In this document: one piece after another, positions 18,365-27,285 of the stretch
Numbering within the stretch: position 1 is the stretch's first letter
How the letters are laid out: the number at the start of each line of letters is the position of its first letter
DNA from: JASGCL01 sp965203915
GTDB taxonomy: Bacteria; Pseudomonadota; Alphaproteobacteria; JASGCL01
Length of the DNA stretch: 64,000 bases
Direction: 5' to 3'
Assembly (NCBI GenBank): GCA_965203915.1
Contig: OZ241918.1
Location: 496,001 to 560,000 of the forward strand
The notes under the pieces: model-generated
Seen by the model: only the letters and a program-made list of their open reading frames with translations
Told to the model about the DNA's origin: nothing
Databases searched by the model: none
Position numbers and translations under genes: made by a program

Positions 18365-20092
18365 TTAGATGCCAAGCCATTTCTTTACTTCTTCTAACAT
18401 TTCAGTTCCTTTTGCATAGGTGTTACTAACTATATCTTTGCCTCTATTATCATATATCTTTTTAATTTCAGTATATGCTTTTTCTATTAGTTTATCATCT
18501 ATAGTGCTTAAATCTATTTTTGCTATTTTACCAATATCGCCTGTTTTATTTCCCAATAAAACAGGCGATGCCATTCCTATGTAATATTTAATGTTATTAG
18601 CATCAAGTTTGCTTATGTCTTCACTTAAAATTTTTTGTTTTAAAAAATTATTTATTTTTTTAAATACTTCGGCTGCTTTATAATAAAGGTCTAAAGGCAT
18701 CTCGGTCTTAAATATCTTTTCATGATCATCTTGGGTTTTAAAATAATCTGATGGACGGGCTAGTGCGTCATCAGGCTTCATTAGGACAATTGATATAATA
18801 TATTGCGCTAAGGACTTTATGGATATTATCTCAGATGGCTTCTTTCTTTGTTCTTTATAAAAGTTTTTTCTTCTATCATAAAAAATACCATATTGTTTTA
18901 GATGGTCTTCTATATTGATATGGATAGTATCGGTTGCATAAAGCGCTTCGGTAGGTATTGCTGTTTGATTGTTGGTAGCGCGAATAATCTTATTGATGCT
19001 TTTTGGATTGTCAGTGTTAATAACTTTAATTAAAATAGCATCGTTTCCTCTCTCTTCGGAAAGATGCTCAAAAATTGTTCTAGAGGTTTGTAAGCCATTA
19101 ACTATCATAGGATTTGTAATAGTGCAGTAATCTCCAGATGGCTGGAAGTTATCACAAATAATTGTTACGCCATTGTTTAGCCATAAAAAATCTTCTCCAT
19201 CTTCTCCATTTTTGCTAAGCGTTTCCTGCATATCTTTATTTGCTGGTTTGGCGCGACCTTGATAGGCTCTAATATTGTTTTCAAAAAGATTAGAGTCTAT
19301 AGGTCCATTTTTTATAGGATTATCAGAAATATCCCGCTCTGTTAAGAATGTTTTGAAATTATTTAACCTGCAAAGAAAAAGATTAATGTTATTATTATTA
19401 TGGCTTATTGTGGTATTTGTAATTATAGTCATTTTTCTTTCTTTGGAAGGCTTGCTTCGAGCCAATTCTAATAGCTCCTTAGTTTTATAAAACTTACATT
19501 TATAACTAAATTTCAAGCTATTCTGCCTTATTATAGATTCCATTTCTTTCTCAAAATATTTTTCGTTAGAATCGGTTGGTTGATTTGCTTTTTTCGCACA
19601 ATAGAAATAATTTAATTCTATTTTAGAAGGCTGACATTTTGTTCTTACTCTTCTATAATTTTCTACGATATCTAATAATAGAGTAGTGTAGTCTTTGCGG
19701 GCAACTTGATTAAAATCATCATCAGAACAAAGTATAATCTTTCTGGCAGTCTCAATAAAAGATTTGATTTTGCTTTTATCAAAATGATCTTCAGATGATG
19801 CTTGGATAACTATTATTTTTAGAACATCGCATTCAGAGATAGACGTGGCATTATCTGTTGTTATTAATTCGCCGTCAGCAAATATGTAAATGGCATCTAC
19901 GCCACCGTCTTGAGCACCATCAACAATCCCATTGCTGATTTGCTCGTCATCAAGGTTATATGATTTAAGAATAAAATTGGCGCAAAACAATTCAAATTTT
20001 TCGCTATCGTTAGCGCTATCATCAGCGTTCCTATTGATACGATCTTCCAATAAAGAAATTTGGTTTTGATGGTCTGTGCTATGCCTATTCAT
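18365..20092 (-). CDS. AIPR (abortive phage infection) family protein
   Basis: 575 residues. The C-terminal two thirds match the AIPR domain: NNIRAYQGR, DFLWLNNGVTIIC, PMIVNGLQTSRTIF and RATNNQTAIPTEAL are characteristic blocks. The N-terminus carries the restriction-endonuclease-like part (DGAQDGGVDAIYIF at about 58-71, then KIIVIQASS at 92-100). In related proteins this second motif usually reads QxK; here it is Gln97-Ala-Ser99, so the nuclease site may be altered. AIPR proteins are linked to phage resistance and often sit beside restriction systems. This one stands alone between ettA and uvrB, and its DNA is markedly AT-rich, suggesting horizontal gain. Confidence 0.88.
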   Translation of the reverse strand: MNRHSTDHQNQISLLEDRINRNADDSANDSEKFELFCANFILKSYNLDDEQISNGIVDGAQDGGVDAIYIFADGELITTDNATSISECDVLKIIVIQASSEDHFDKSKIKSFIETARKIILCSDDDFNQVARKDYTTLLLDIVENYRRVRTKCQPSKIELNYFYCAKKANQPTDSNEKYFEKEMESIIRQNSLKFSYKCKFYKTKELLELARSKPSKERKMTIITNTTISHNNNNINLFLCRLNNFKTFLTERDISDNPIKNGPIDSNLFENNIRAYQGRAKPANKDMQETLSKNGEDGEDFLWLNNGVTIICDNFQPSGDYCTITNPMIVNGLQTSRTIFEHLSEERGNDAILIKVINTDNPKSINKIIRATNNQTAIPTEALYATDTIHINIEDHLKQYGIFYDRRKNFYKEQRKKPSEIISIKSLAQYIISIVLMKPDDALARPSDYFKTQDDHEKIFKTEMPLDLYYKAAEVFKKINNFLKQKILSEDISKLDANNIKYYIGMASPVLLGNKTGDIGKIAKIDLSTIDDKLIEKAYTEIKKIYDNRGKDIVSNTYAKGTEMLEEVKKWLGI

Positions 20093-20223
20093 TTTTATAT
20101 CCTATTTATAGAATTTTACTAATCTATTTATTAGTATAATAATAATATAATCTTTTATAGTCAAGGTAGAAAATTATACTCCATAAATTTGTTATTTTTG
20201 TTTGATTGTTCTATATAAGAAAC

Positions 20224-22410
20224 ATGAGCGATTCCTTACGCGCCGAACAAGAAGCATTATCAAGCCCCATTATCAATCCTGATAAATTGAATTTTCAGGA
20301 ACGGTTGGCAAACCGTATGGAAATTTTTGCCGCACGCAAAACCGTCGCCCCATTTGAGATCGTCAGTGAATATCAACCCGCGGGCGACCAACCCCAAGCC
20401 ATCAAAGCATTGGTCAAGGGGTTGGAAGAAAAAAAACGCGACCAGGTTTTGCTGGGCGTCACGGGTTCGGGCAAAACATTCACCATGGCCAAGGTCATAG
20501 AACAAACCCAAAGGCCAGCCATTATCTTGGCCCATAACAAAACATTGGCGGCCCAACTTTATTCTGAAATGTTGTCGTTTTTTCCCAACAATGCCGTCCA
20601 TTATTTCGTCAGTTATTATGATTATTATCAACCCGAAGCTTACGTCGCGCGGAGCGATACCTACATCGAAAAGGACGCGCAAATTAACGAAAGGATAGAC
20701 CGCCTGCGCCATGCCGCCACCCGTGCTTTGTTGGAAAGAAAAGACGTTATTATTGTCGCCTCGGTCAGTTGCATATACGGCATAGGCGAAGTAGAAACAT
20801 ACAGCCGTATGATTATGCGTTTGACCGCGGGCACCGATGTTAATTTTAACACCATCGTCCGCGGGTTGATAGATTTGCAATATGACAGGAACGATGTTGC
20901 CTTTACCCGTGGCACATTTCGCAAACGCGGCGATGTGTTGGAAATTTTTCCCGCGCACTTAGACGATGGGGCTTGGCGTTTATCATTCTTTGGCAATCAT
21001 TTGGAATCAATCAAGGAATTTGATCCCTTAACGGGGGAATTGCTGGATAGTTTAAAGGAAATAGAAATTTACCCCAACAGCCACCATATCGCCGCCAAAC
21101 CCACCCTGCAACGCGCCATCAAAACCATCCAAATCGAATTAAATGAAAGGCTGGATGAATTGATGAAGAATCAAAAATTGGTCGAAGAACAAAGGCTGCG
21201 CGAACGCACCAATTTTGATTTGGAAATGTTGTTAACCACGGGCATGTGCAATGGCATAGAAAATTATTCGCGCCATTTAACGGGGCGCGCCGCGGGCGAA
21301 CCGCCGCCCACCCTGTTCGAATATATTCCGCCCGAGGCTATTTTGTTCGTTGACGAATCGCACGTCACCGTGCCGCAAATTGGCGCCATGCAAAAAGGTG
21401 ATTTCAGTCGCAAAAGCAACCTGGCGACCTACGGCTTTCGTTTGCCGTCCTGCATCGATAATCGGCCGTTAAAATTTGAAGAATGGGATTTATTCCGCCC
21501 GCAAACCGTGTTCGTGTCGGCGACGCCCGGGCCATGGGAATTGGGTCGGGTCGATGGCAAAGTGATAGAGCAAGTGGTGCGCCCCACGGGGCTTATCGAC
21601 CCGCCCTGTATCATTCGCCCCACCGCGCACCAGGTTGATGATTTGTTGACCGAATGTCGCGCCGTGACCCAGGCGGGGTATCGGGTGTTGGTGACAACCC
21701 TGACCAAACGTTCGGCGGAAGACCTAACCAGTTATTTGGAAGAACAAGGAATCAAAGTAAAATATTTGCATAGCGATGTGGAAACATTGGATAGGATAGA
21801 AATTATCCGCGATTTGCGCGCGGGCGAATTTGATGTGTTGGTGGGGATTAATTTGTTGCGCGAAGGGTTGGATATTCCCGAATGCGGTTTGGTGGCGATA
21901 TTAGACGCCGATAAGGAAGGTTTTTTACGTTCGCGCACGTCGCTTATCCAAACCATTGGGCGCGCCGCGCGTAACGTTGATGGTCGGGTTATTTTATACG
22001 CCGACGTTATAACGGGCAGCATGCAATATGCGTTGGACGAAACCGACCGCCGCCGCGAAAAACAAAAAGCATATAATGTCGAACATGGCATCACCCCGCA
22101 ATCGACCAAACGTTCGACCATCAACAATTTTCAACAAGAATTTGGCGTAGACGCGGCGGAAAAAGATTACTTCACCGTCAATGTTGAAACAAATTTTTCT
22201 GAAAAATTACAAACCAAAATAAAACATTGGACGGTGCGCGATTATTTGGACAGGGTCGAAAAGAAAATGTTAAAATTGGCGGGCGATTTAGAATTCGAAC
22301 AGGCCACCAAATTGCGCGATGAAATAAAAAAATTGGAAGGGGGCGATTTAACCCTCCCCCTCCTCACCACTCCCGCCGACCCCAACATTGTCGAATTGGT
22401 CGCGGGGTAA
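20224..22410 (+). CDS. uvrB: Excinuclease ABC subunit B
   Basis: Damage-verification helicase of nucleotide excision repair; it receives damaged DNA from UvrA and recruits UvrC. Visible elements: Walker A GVTGSGKTFT, the beta-hairpin YYDYYQPEAYV, helicase motifs including FVDESHVTVPQ and QTIGRAARN, and a C-terminal UVR domain (EFEQATKLRDEIKKLE). I place the start at the ATG at 20224 (728 residues); the frame extends to a TTG at 20206. There is a ~45-residue hydrophilic leader before the core PAGDQPQAI block, as in other alphaproteobacterial UvrB. Divergent from the AIPR gene. Confidence 0.96.
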   Translation: MSDSLRAEQEALSSPIINPDKLNFQERLANRMEIFAARKTVAPFEIVSEYQPAGDQPQAIKALVKGLEEKKRDQVLLGVTGSGKTFTMAKVIEQTQRPAIILAHNKTLAAQLYSEMLSFFPNNAVHYFVSYYDYYQPEAYVARSDTYIEKDAQINERIDRLRHAATRALLERKDVIIVASVSCIYGIGEVETYSRMIMRLTAGTDVNFNTIVRGLIDLQYDRNDVAFTRGTFRKRGDVLEIFPAHLDDGAWRLSFFGNHLESIKEFDPLTGELLDSLKEIEIYPNSHHIAAKPTLQRAIKTIQIELNERLDELMKNQKLVEEQRLRERTNFDLEMLLTTGMCNGIENYSRHLTGRAAGEPPPTLFEYIPPEAILFVDESHVTVPQIGAMQKGDFSRKSNLATYGFRLPSCIDNRPLKFEEWDLFRPQTVFVSATPGPWELGRVDGKVIEQVVRPTGLIDPPCIIRPTAHQVDDLLTECRAVTQAGYRVLVTTLTKRSAEDLTSYLEEQGIKVKYLHSDVETLDRIEIIRDLRAGEFDVLVGINLLREGLDIPECGLVAILDADKEGFLRSRTSLIQTIGRAARNVDGRVILYADVITGSMQYALDETDRRREKQKAYNVEHGITPQSTKRSTINNFQQEFGVDAAEKDYFTVNVETNFSEKLQTKIKHWTVRDYLDRVEKKMLKLAGDLEFEQATKLRDEIKKLEGGDLTLPLLTTPADPNIVELVAG

Positions 22411-22503
22411 GGCTTCATTAATCATTGTTGGGTATTTTTGTGGGCTACGGGCGCGATAGCCATTATGCCACAAGATATTTGGGTTAAAGGCGGGGTATCA
22501 TTG

Positions 22504-22932
22504 TTAAGGTTTTTGCAGGTAAGCAATATGTTCAAAATGGGGCAGGTCTTGCAATTTTTTCCAATGGCCACCCCAACGGCATAGCGGATCAAGCGTTACC
22601 CAATAATCGCCGAGAATTTTAAAGTCGGATATTGGTTCATAAACCTTCCTCCCCACGTTATTAATAAGCACCAGGTCAAAAGCACAGCGGTTGTAATGGG
22701 CCGATTTTGCCGCCGCATTGTTGGCCGATATGTTGGTGATTGTTTTTTCGCCCGCCACGCCGCGTCGACCACGTTGGTAATATTCGGTGATGGTTTCTAA
22801 CGATCGGTAGGTTTCGGTGATGGCGTATTTAATATTGCGCGCCATGGCAAAGCCGCGCAAGGCGGATTCGAGTTGTTGCATGAGGGGGGTTAGTTGTTTG
22901 GTATCATTGATAAGTTTGATAAGTTTGCTCAT
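22504..22932 (-). CDS. M15-family peptidoglycan peptidase (endolysin-like)
   Basis: The peptidase domain starts at MSKLIKLINDTKQLTPLM, so I use the ATG ending at 22932 (142 residues), preceded by AAGGAAA. The open frame continues upstream for 75 codons, but that part has no protein-like features and overlaps the divergent gene at 23095. M15 zinc-ligand motifs are visible: SAHYNRCAFDL (His and Asp) and DLPHFEH (His), with ETYRS and RWGGHW typical of the VanY/L-alanyl-D-glutamate peptidase group. No signal peptide is seen, as in phage endolysins, so it may be a prophage remnant or a domesticated lysin. Confidence 0.8.
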   Translation of the reverse strand: MSKLIKLINDTKQLTPLMQQLESALRGFAMARNIKYAITETYRSLETITEYYQRGRRGVAGEKTITNISANNAAAKSAHYNRCAFDLVLINNVGRKVYEPISDFKILGDYWVTLDPLCRWGGHWKKLQDLPHFEHIAYLQKP

Positions 22933-23094
22933 TTTCCTTATTTTTCTTTGGTCGATGGTTGGAAGAAGGGGGAATATATTATTAATAATGCAACCATGGT
23001 TTGTCAAGAACAAAATAAGAACATTGTGATGGGGCGAATTGCGGTTTTTAACATTGTTGCAATTGGCGAAGTTAGGGTTTAGAATAAAAACGGG

Positions 23095-23661
23095 ATGACC
23101 AATAACATGACCAAGCCGATGATTCTGCCTTACCAGGGGGTGATGCCCACCATTCACCCCACGGCGCGTATTGCGGCGGGGGCGGTTATTATCGGCAATG
23201 TCATCATCGGCGCGGAATCAAATATTTGGTATGATTGCGTGTTGCGTGGCGACGACGAAGCCATTACCATCGGCGCGCGTTGCAATATCCAAGACGGCAC
23301 GGTTATCCATATCAATTTGAAAATGCCCACCACGATAGGCGACGATGTTTCGATAGGGCATATGGCCCTCATCCATGCCTGCACCATTCAACCCCACGGG
23401 TTTGTGGGGATGAAGGGCGTGGTGTTGGACGGGGCGGTGATTGAAAGCCACGCCATGTTGGCGGCGGGTGGTTTATTAACCCCGCGCAAGATCATTCCCG
23501 CGGGTGAATTATGGGCGGGCGCACCCGCCAAAAAAATGCGGGATATCAACGACAGCGACAAAAAAATGATGGATTGGACGGCGCCGCATTATGTCGCCCT
23601 CGCCAAAAAAAGCGCGCTTTATACGGGCGAACAGCTGGCCCAGGGCAAAACCGAAAGATAG
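23095..23661 (+). CDS. Gamma-carbonic anhydrase family protein (left-handed beta-helix)
   Basis: 188 residues of hexapeptide-repeat sequence (VIIGNVIIGAESNIWYDCVLRGD, in steps of six) predicted to fold as a left-handed beta-helix trimer. Candidate metal ligands are the three histidines of VIHINL and SIGHMALIHACTI, which match the gamma-class pattern. Family members such as YrdA, CaiE and PaaY bind Zn and often lack strong anhydrase activity, so I give only the family. The likely start is one of the clustered ATGs at the 5' end. Divergent from the M15 peptidase gene. Confidence 0.88.
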   Translation: MTNNMTKPMILPYQGVMPTIHPTARIAAGAVIIGNVIIGAESNIWYDCVLRGDDEAITIGARCNIQDGTVIHINLKMPTTIGDDVSIGHMALIHACTIQPHGFVGMKGVVLDGAVIESHAMLAAGGLLTPRKIIPAGELWAGAPAKKMRDINDSDKKMMDWTAPHYVALAKKSALYTGEQLAQGKTER

Positions 23662-23884
23662 GGTTTTTGCCCGTTTTGCCACACTAACGCAACCTATGCT
23701 ATAGTAATATAAGAAAAGCCAGGTAGCAGGGGGGCTAGCAGGGCGCAAATTTACCAAGCCCCAATATAAAAGTGTTTTTAGTAAAATATACTATTGATAG
23801 ATATATTTAGTTATCATAACTTTTAGTTGATTTATTATTAAAAATGAGCTATAGTAAATTTAGTTAATAGAGAGCAGGACATTC

Positions 23885-24637
23885 ATGAAACACAATTTAC
23901 AAAAAATAACCCTCATATCGGCCTTGGGCGCGGGTATGTTCGTGGCAACCACCCCTGCCCAAGCGGCCTTCCAATTAAAAATCGACGGCCAGGCAACCCT
24001 CATCCTCGCTTCGCAAGTTCTCAATATGACCTATCCCAATGGCGATGTGCCGTCATATGTCACTGCTGACAAAGGATTCGGCGGGGGCTTCACCCTTGGC
24101 ATGCTCTATGGTCCTGGCGCGCAAACCAGTGGGAATTTGGTGGGGCTCAATATTGGTTTTAATTATATTCAAACAACCTATGCCAAGGATGTAAATTATG
24201 TCCCACGGCTTCCAAATGCAACCCTTACCTTTATAGGAACTAATTATTTGATTCCCATGACCATTATGCTGGGTTATCAATTTGCCCTGGGGCCTATCAC
24301 CATTACCCCCAGTGGTGAAATTGGTTTGGCTTACAATAAATATAACCAAACATTAGAAAGCAACCTACCCTTGGTTCAGGGTATAGATAATATCCCAGCA
24401 AAACGCAGCTACAAGGGATATTTTACTTTTGCGGCGGGGGCGGGACTTTCGCTGGGTTATGCCTTCAATGATACTTTTGCCCTTAATGTTACGGGTAAGT
24501 GGGGGTATATGGCTGGTAAAAAAAATATTGGCTTGGAATCTACCAACGTTGATGGCAGCATAGCAAGCAGCGACAACAGCGAATTCGGCAGCGTATCTTA
24601 TATCACCGCTGGTTTGGGTGGAACATTTGCCTTTTAA
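23885..24637 (+). CDS. Predicted outer-membrane beta-barrel protein
   Basis: 250 residues with a signal peptide (SALGAGMFVATTPAQA, cleavage near residue 28). The rest is a series of amphipathic strands with glycine-aromatic turns, ending in the strand YITAGLGGTFAF with C-terminal Phe. This is typical of small OmpW/Opa-like barrels, but no family can be named. Its last codons, downstream region and terminator are duplicated exactly about 1 kb further on (see the repeat entries). Confidence 0.8.
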   Translation: MKHNLQKITLISALGAGMFVATTPAQAAFQLKIDGQATLILASQVLNMTYPNGDVPSYVTADKGFGGGFTLGMLYGPGAQTSGNLVGLNIGFNYIQTTYAKDVNYVPRLPNATLTFIGTNYLIPMTIMLGYQFALGPITITPSGEIGLAYNKYNQTLESNLPLVQGIDNIPAKRSYKGYFTFAAGAGLSLGYAFNDTFALNVTGKWGYMAGKKNIGLESTNVDGSIASSDNSEFGSVSYITAGLGGTFAF

Positions 24638-24716
24638 CAAATGAAGAAAATATAATATTTTCTTTCAATAAAAATATATAAGGTGGCGGGATTTTTTCCT
24701 GCCACCTTATTTTTTT
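24620..24716. repeat. 97-bp direct repeat, copy 1
   Basis: Covers the last codons of the beta-barrel gene, its stop, its 3' untranslated region and its terminator. By my base-by-base comparison it is identical over 97 bases to copy 2, which lies 994 bases downstream. Confidence 0.9.
24680..24716 (+). terminator. Rho-independent terminator of the beta-barrel gene at 23885
   Basis: Inverted repeat AAGGTGGCGGGA / TCCTGCCACCTT with a short T-rich loop, followed by seven T. An identical copy is at 25674-25710. Confidence 0.92.
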
Positions 24717-24778
24717 GTTATTGGTTGCGACTAGTTTTTATTTTTAATTTACAATTTATTAAAAACTTAGTCCGCGAA

Positions 24779-25483
24779 TTATTTAGCCTTGCGTTTGTTT
24801 TTTAATTTAATTGATGTCAAAGCCGAAGCGAATATGTTCGCTGGAACATATATTAATCCCAAGCTAATAATAAAAACAGCGTAAGCAAACAACCGACCGA
24901 CAATTGTGTGCGGATCGGTGCCAGCATCGCCACGGGTAGTGACGGTAGAGATAGACCACCAAAAAGCATCAGCAATATTTTTAAAATTTTCATTTTGGTC
25001 GTTATTTTCTAATTCAAAAACAACGTAGGCAGAAAAATAAATCATTAAGCATAGCACAACGATGGAAATGACCAATTCTTCCTTGGAATCATAAAATGCT
25101 TTTTTCATATGAGTCATTGCATTGTTATAGCGGGTTAGTTTTAATAATCTGATAAAACGCAGCAAGCGAAACAATCTTAAACCTGTCATTGAATTAATAT
25201 TCATAAAGGAGAAATAAAATGGCATAATAGCCAGAAAATCGACAATGCCATAAAAGCTGATTATAAATTTCCATCGGTTGTCGGCAATATAAATCCGCAA
25301 AATATACTCAATCGTAAACAGCACCACCACAATCATGTCGGCTTGATCAAGGGTAGGTGCTATAAGCGGTGATATAGCATTCATTTCTGATATTACTGGC
25401 GACAATAATGAAAAAATGATTAGCAAAGCAATACACCAAGATACACCGTCGGAATGGAGGATTTTTTTGATTTTAGACTTCAT
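24779..25483 (-). CDS. Voltage-gated ion-channel superfamily protein with atypical filter
   Basis: 234 residues with the six-segment plan of a voltage-gated K+-channel relative: S1 about 15-33, S2 49-66, S3 73-93, an S4 with arginines at every third position (LRLFRLLRFIRLLKLTRY, 102-119), S5 136-156, a pore helix (AFWWSISTVTT) and S6 196-222. The usual selectivity filter TVGYGD is not present. The sequence after the pore helix reads TTRGDAGTDPHT, so the ion selectivity is uncertain. It is transcribed opposite to the flanking outer-membrane genes and lies between two 97-bp direct repeats. Confidence 0.88.
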   Translation of the reverse strand: MKSKIKKILHSDGVSWCIALLIIFSLLSPVISEMNAISPLIAPTLDQADMIVVVLFTIEYILRIYIADNRWKFIISFYGIVDFLAIMPFYFSFMNINSMTGLRLFRLLRFIRLLKLTRYNNAMTHMKKAFYDSKEELVISIVVLCLMIYFSAYVVFELENNDQNENFKNIADAFWWSISTVTTRGDAGTDPHTIVGRLFAYAVFIISLGLIYVPANIFASALTSIKLKNKRKAK

Positions 25484-25613
25484 TTCTATTTAAAATAGTT
25501 AATATTAATTTACATAAGGCTAGGTAATTGTCTTGTCAATATTAATTAACCTCCATCAAGGGGGAGATAGATTTTTTATCAATCGGCAATACCTACGGAG
25601 GTAGCTCGGGGGC

Positions 25614-25710
25614 GGAACATTTGCCTTTTAACAAATGAAGAAAATATAATATTTTCTTTCAATAAAAATATATAAGGTGGCGGGATTTTTTCCTGCCACC
25701 TTATTTTTTT
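25614..25710. repeat. 97-bp direct repeat, copy 2
   Basis: Identical to 24620-24716. It contains the 3' tail of a beta-barrel gene with stop and terminator but no upstream coding sequence, so it looks like a remnant of a duplicated gene or a recombination footprint. Confidence 0.9.
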
Positions 25711-25711
25711 T
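25674..25711 (+). terminator. Second copy of the strong hairpin terminator
   Basis: AAGGTGGCGGGA / TCCTGCCACCTT followed by a run of eight T. No intact gene precedes it on the plus strand. It may insulate the downstream gene. Confidence 0.85.
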
Positions 25712-25917
25712 GCTGTTTTACGTGGTGGTTGGGGATACAGAATGGATAATAAATATTTTTTCTACTAACACCGCGTTGCTTATTTGTAAAAATAGAATAT
25801 AATGGGAATGCAGAAAAGAGAGGGAACAGGGGAACGCTAGAGGGGATAATAACACTAGGGGGAGACACATAAGGGGCTTAATAAGAAAAAAAGCGGGACA
25901 GCTAAGGAGCTACGACC

Positions 25918-26946
25918 GTGAAAAAATACGACATAGTTATCGTGGCCAGCATGCTAAGTGCATTGTTGGCCCTTCAAACCCCATCCGCCATTGCTAAAAC
26001 TGTTGAGGAGGAAAAAAAAGCCGCCGAACAGGATTCTCAACGTCGTGCGAAAGAAAAAGCGCAAGATGAAAAGAAAGCCGCCGAGCAGGCTTCCCAACGT
26101 AGTGTGAAAGAAAAAGCGCAAGACGAAAAAAAAGCCGCTGAACAGGATGTGAAAAAGGCAGAAGAAGAAAGGCAAGAGCTGAAAGACAAAGAAGAAAACA
26201 AAACCAAAGATGCAAAACGCGAGAACGAAAGACGTTCGACTCGCGACAGCAATCTTTTGGCACCAATAATTGGTGGTAAACTTTTTGTTAACGCCACCAT
26301 CGGCTACAACCTTAACTTCGGCGCTGACTGGGCTCGTTCTGACGGACAAGCAACAAAATCCCCAGGCACCCACACATACGCTTATGGTGCATCGGTTGGT
26401 TACCAACATCTTTCGGGAATTGGTTTATCAGTCGATTACGCAGGCTGGGGCAACAAATGGTCTACCAACACGACCGCGCAACAAGGTAAATATCCAGGCA
26501 AGACGGATTACCGTGCGCTGTATAACATTATCAGCTTAACCCCCAGCTATAACATCAAACTTGATGAAAATGGATATTGGGGAATAAAATTGGGCGTTGG
26601 CTTCGGCGTGAGTCTTTCACGTTTGGAAGTGAACTATCAAGGTCAAGCTAATACTCAGGACTTCTTCAGCACGACGCCTGATCTTAACACCAAGAACTTC
26701 ACTTGGAAGACTGCAGACAAAGCCAAGGACAATATAGGCTTTGTCATCATTCCACAAGCGTCGGTGAACTACAACAATGGCATCATCCACGCCGATATTA
26801 ATGCGAAGTACTTTTACGGCGTAAAAGATGTTCGTTATGCGGGTGATGCGCCAGCCTCCTCCGCGGGTGCTGATATTGCGAGTTTTACGCAAAGATCAGG
26901 GCAACTCGCACTGTTTGTCGGTGCTGGCGTAGGTCTTAATTTCTAA
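25918..26946 (+). CDS. Outer-membrane beta-barrel protein with repeated charged coiled-coil linker
   Basis: Starts with GTG, supported by AAGGAG eight bases upstream. 342 residues: signal peptide (about 1-26, ending SAIA), then a highly charged helical segment (about 28-108). That segment contains a 19-residue unit beginning EKKAAEQ and ending KEKAQD, at 32-50, 51-69 and partly 70-80. A beta-barrel follows from about residue 118 and ends GAGVGLNF. The helical part could cross the periplasm or contact peptidoglycan; that is inference. It is followed by a hairpin terminator at 26960. Confidence 0.8.
   Translation: MKKYDIVIVASMLSALLALQTPSAIAKTVEEEKKAAEQDSQRRAKEKAQDEKKAAEQASQRSVKEKAQDEKKAAEQDVKKAEEERQELKDKEENKTKDAKRENERRSTRDSNLLAPIIGGKLFVNATIGYNLNFGADWARSDGQATKSPGTHTYAYGASVGYQHLSGIGLSVDYAGWGNKWSTNTTAQQGKYPGKTDYRALYNIISLTPSYNIKLDENGYWGIKLGVGFGVSLSRLEVNYQGQANTQDFFSTTPDLNTKNFTWKTADKAKDNIGFVIIPQASVNYNNGIIHADINAKYFYGVKDVRYAGDAPASSAGADIASFTQRSGQLALFVGAGVGLNF
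26011..26157 (+). repeat. 57-bp in-frame tandem repeat (2.6 copies)
   Basis: Encodes the 19-residue coiled-coil units of the outer-membrane protein at 25918. Units begin at 26011, 26068 and 26125 and differ by a few substitutions. Confidence 0.85.
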
Positions 26947-26959
26947 GATACTACACAAC

Positions 26960-27012
26960 CCCCGCCAATTTTATGATCATAACATTGGCGGGGCGGGGAC
27001 TTGTTTTTTATT
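26960..27012 (+). terminator. Probable terminator after the outer-membrane gene at 25918
   Basis: Perfect 10-bp stem CCCCGCCAAT / ATTGGCGGGG at 26960-26969 and 26984-26993, followed after a short GC stretch by TTGTTTTTT. From here to 27285 I see no gene, only AT-rich sequence leading to rpoH. Confidence 0.65.
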
Positions 27013-27285
27013 TGCTACATCTTAAGTGGCCACAATTGATATTGCGGTTGTTCCGTGCTATAAAGAAATGGGACGGTAAGACGCAACAAATTTTGTTTGG
27101 CGTGGGTGTAGGTAGCGGTGATTTAGGAATGCGAACATTGAGTTTCTTAAATCTCTCTATCTAATGACCCTGTCTGATAAACTTGCCTAAACCAAAGCAA
27201 CATGGCGGCATAAACATACCGAATGATATTCCCATAATAATTGTTTGATTAATTATTTTTTATATTACAAGGCGGGGAACGTAGC

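Larger units (their letters stand above)
25484..25917. other. Non-coding stretch with duplicated gene end and leader of the next gene
   Basis: About 434 bases without a gene. It holds the second copy of the 97-bp repeat (including codons for GTFAF, a stop and a terminator, but no gene body) and a purine-rich leader from about 25800. AAGGAG with 8-base spacing lies before the GTG at 25918. Confidence 0.6.

Noticed and set aside
22933..23157. 75-codon upstream extension of the M15 peptidase
   Set aside because: The extra sequence is not peptidase-like, overlaps the start of the divergent carbonic-anhydrase gene and precedes a start with a ribosome-binding site.
26973..27164. 63-codon open frame after the outer-membrane gene
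   Set aside because: It begins within the terminator hairpin and its composition is not protein-like; treated as chance.
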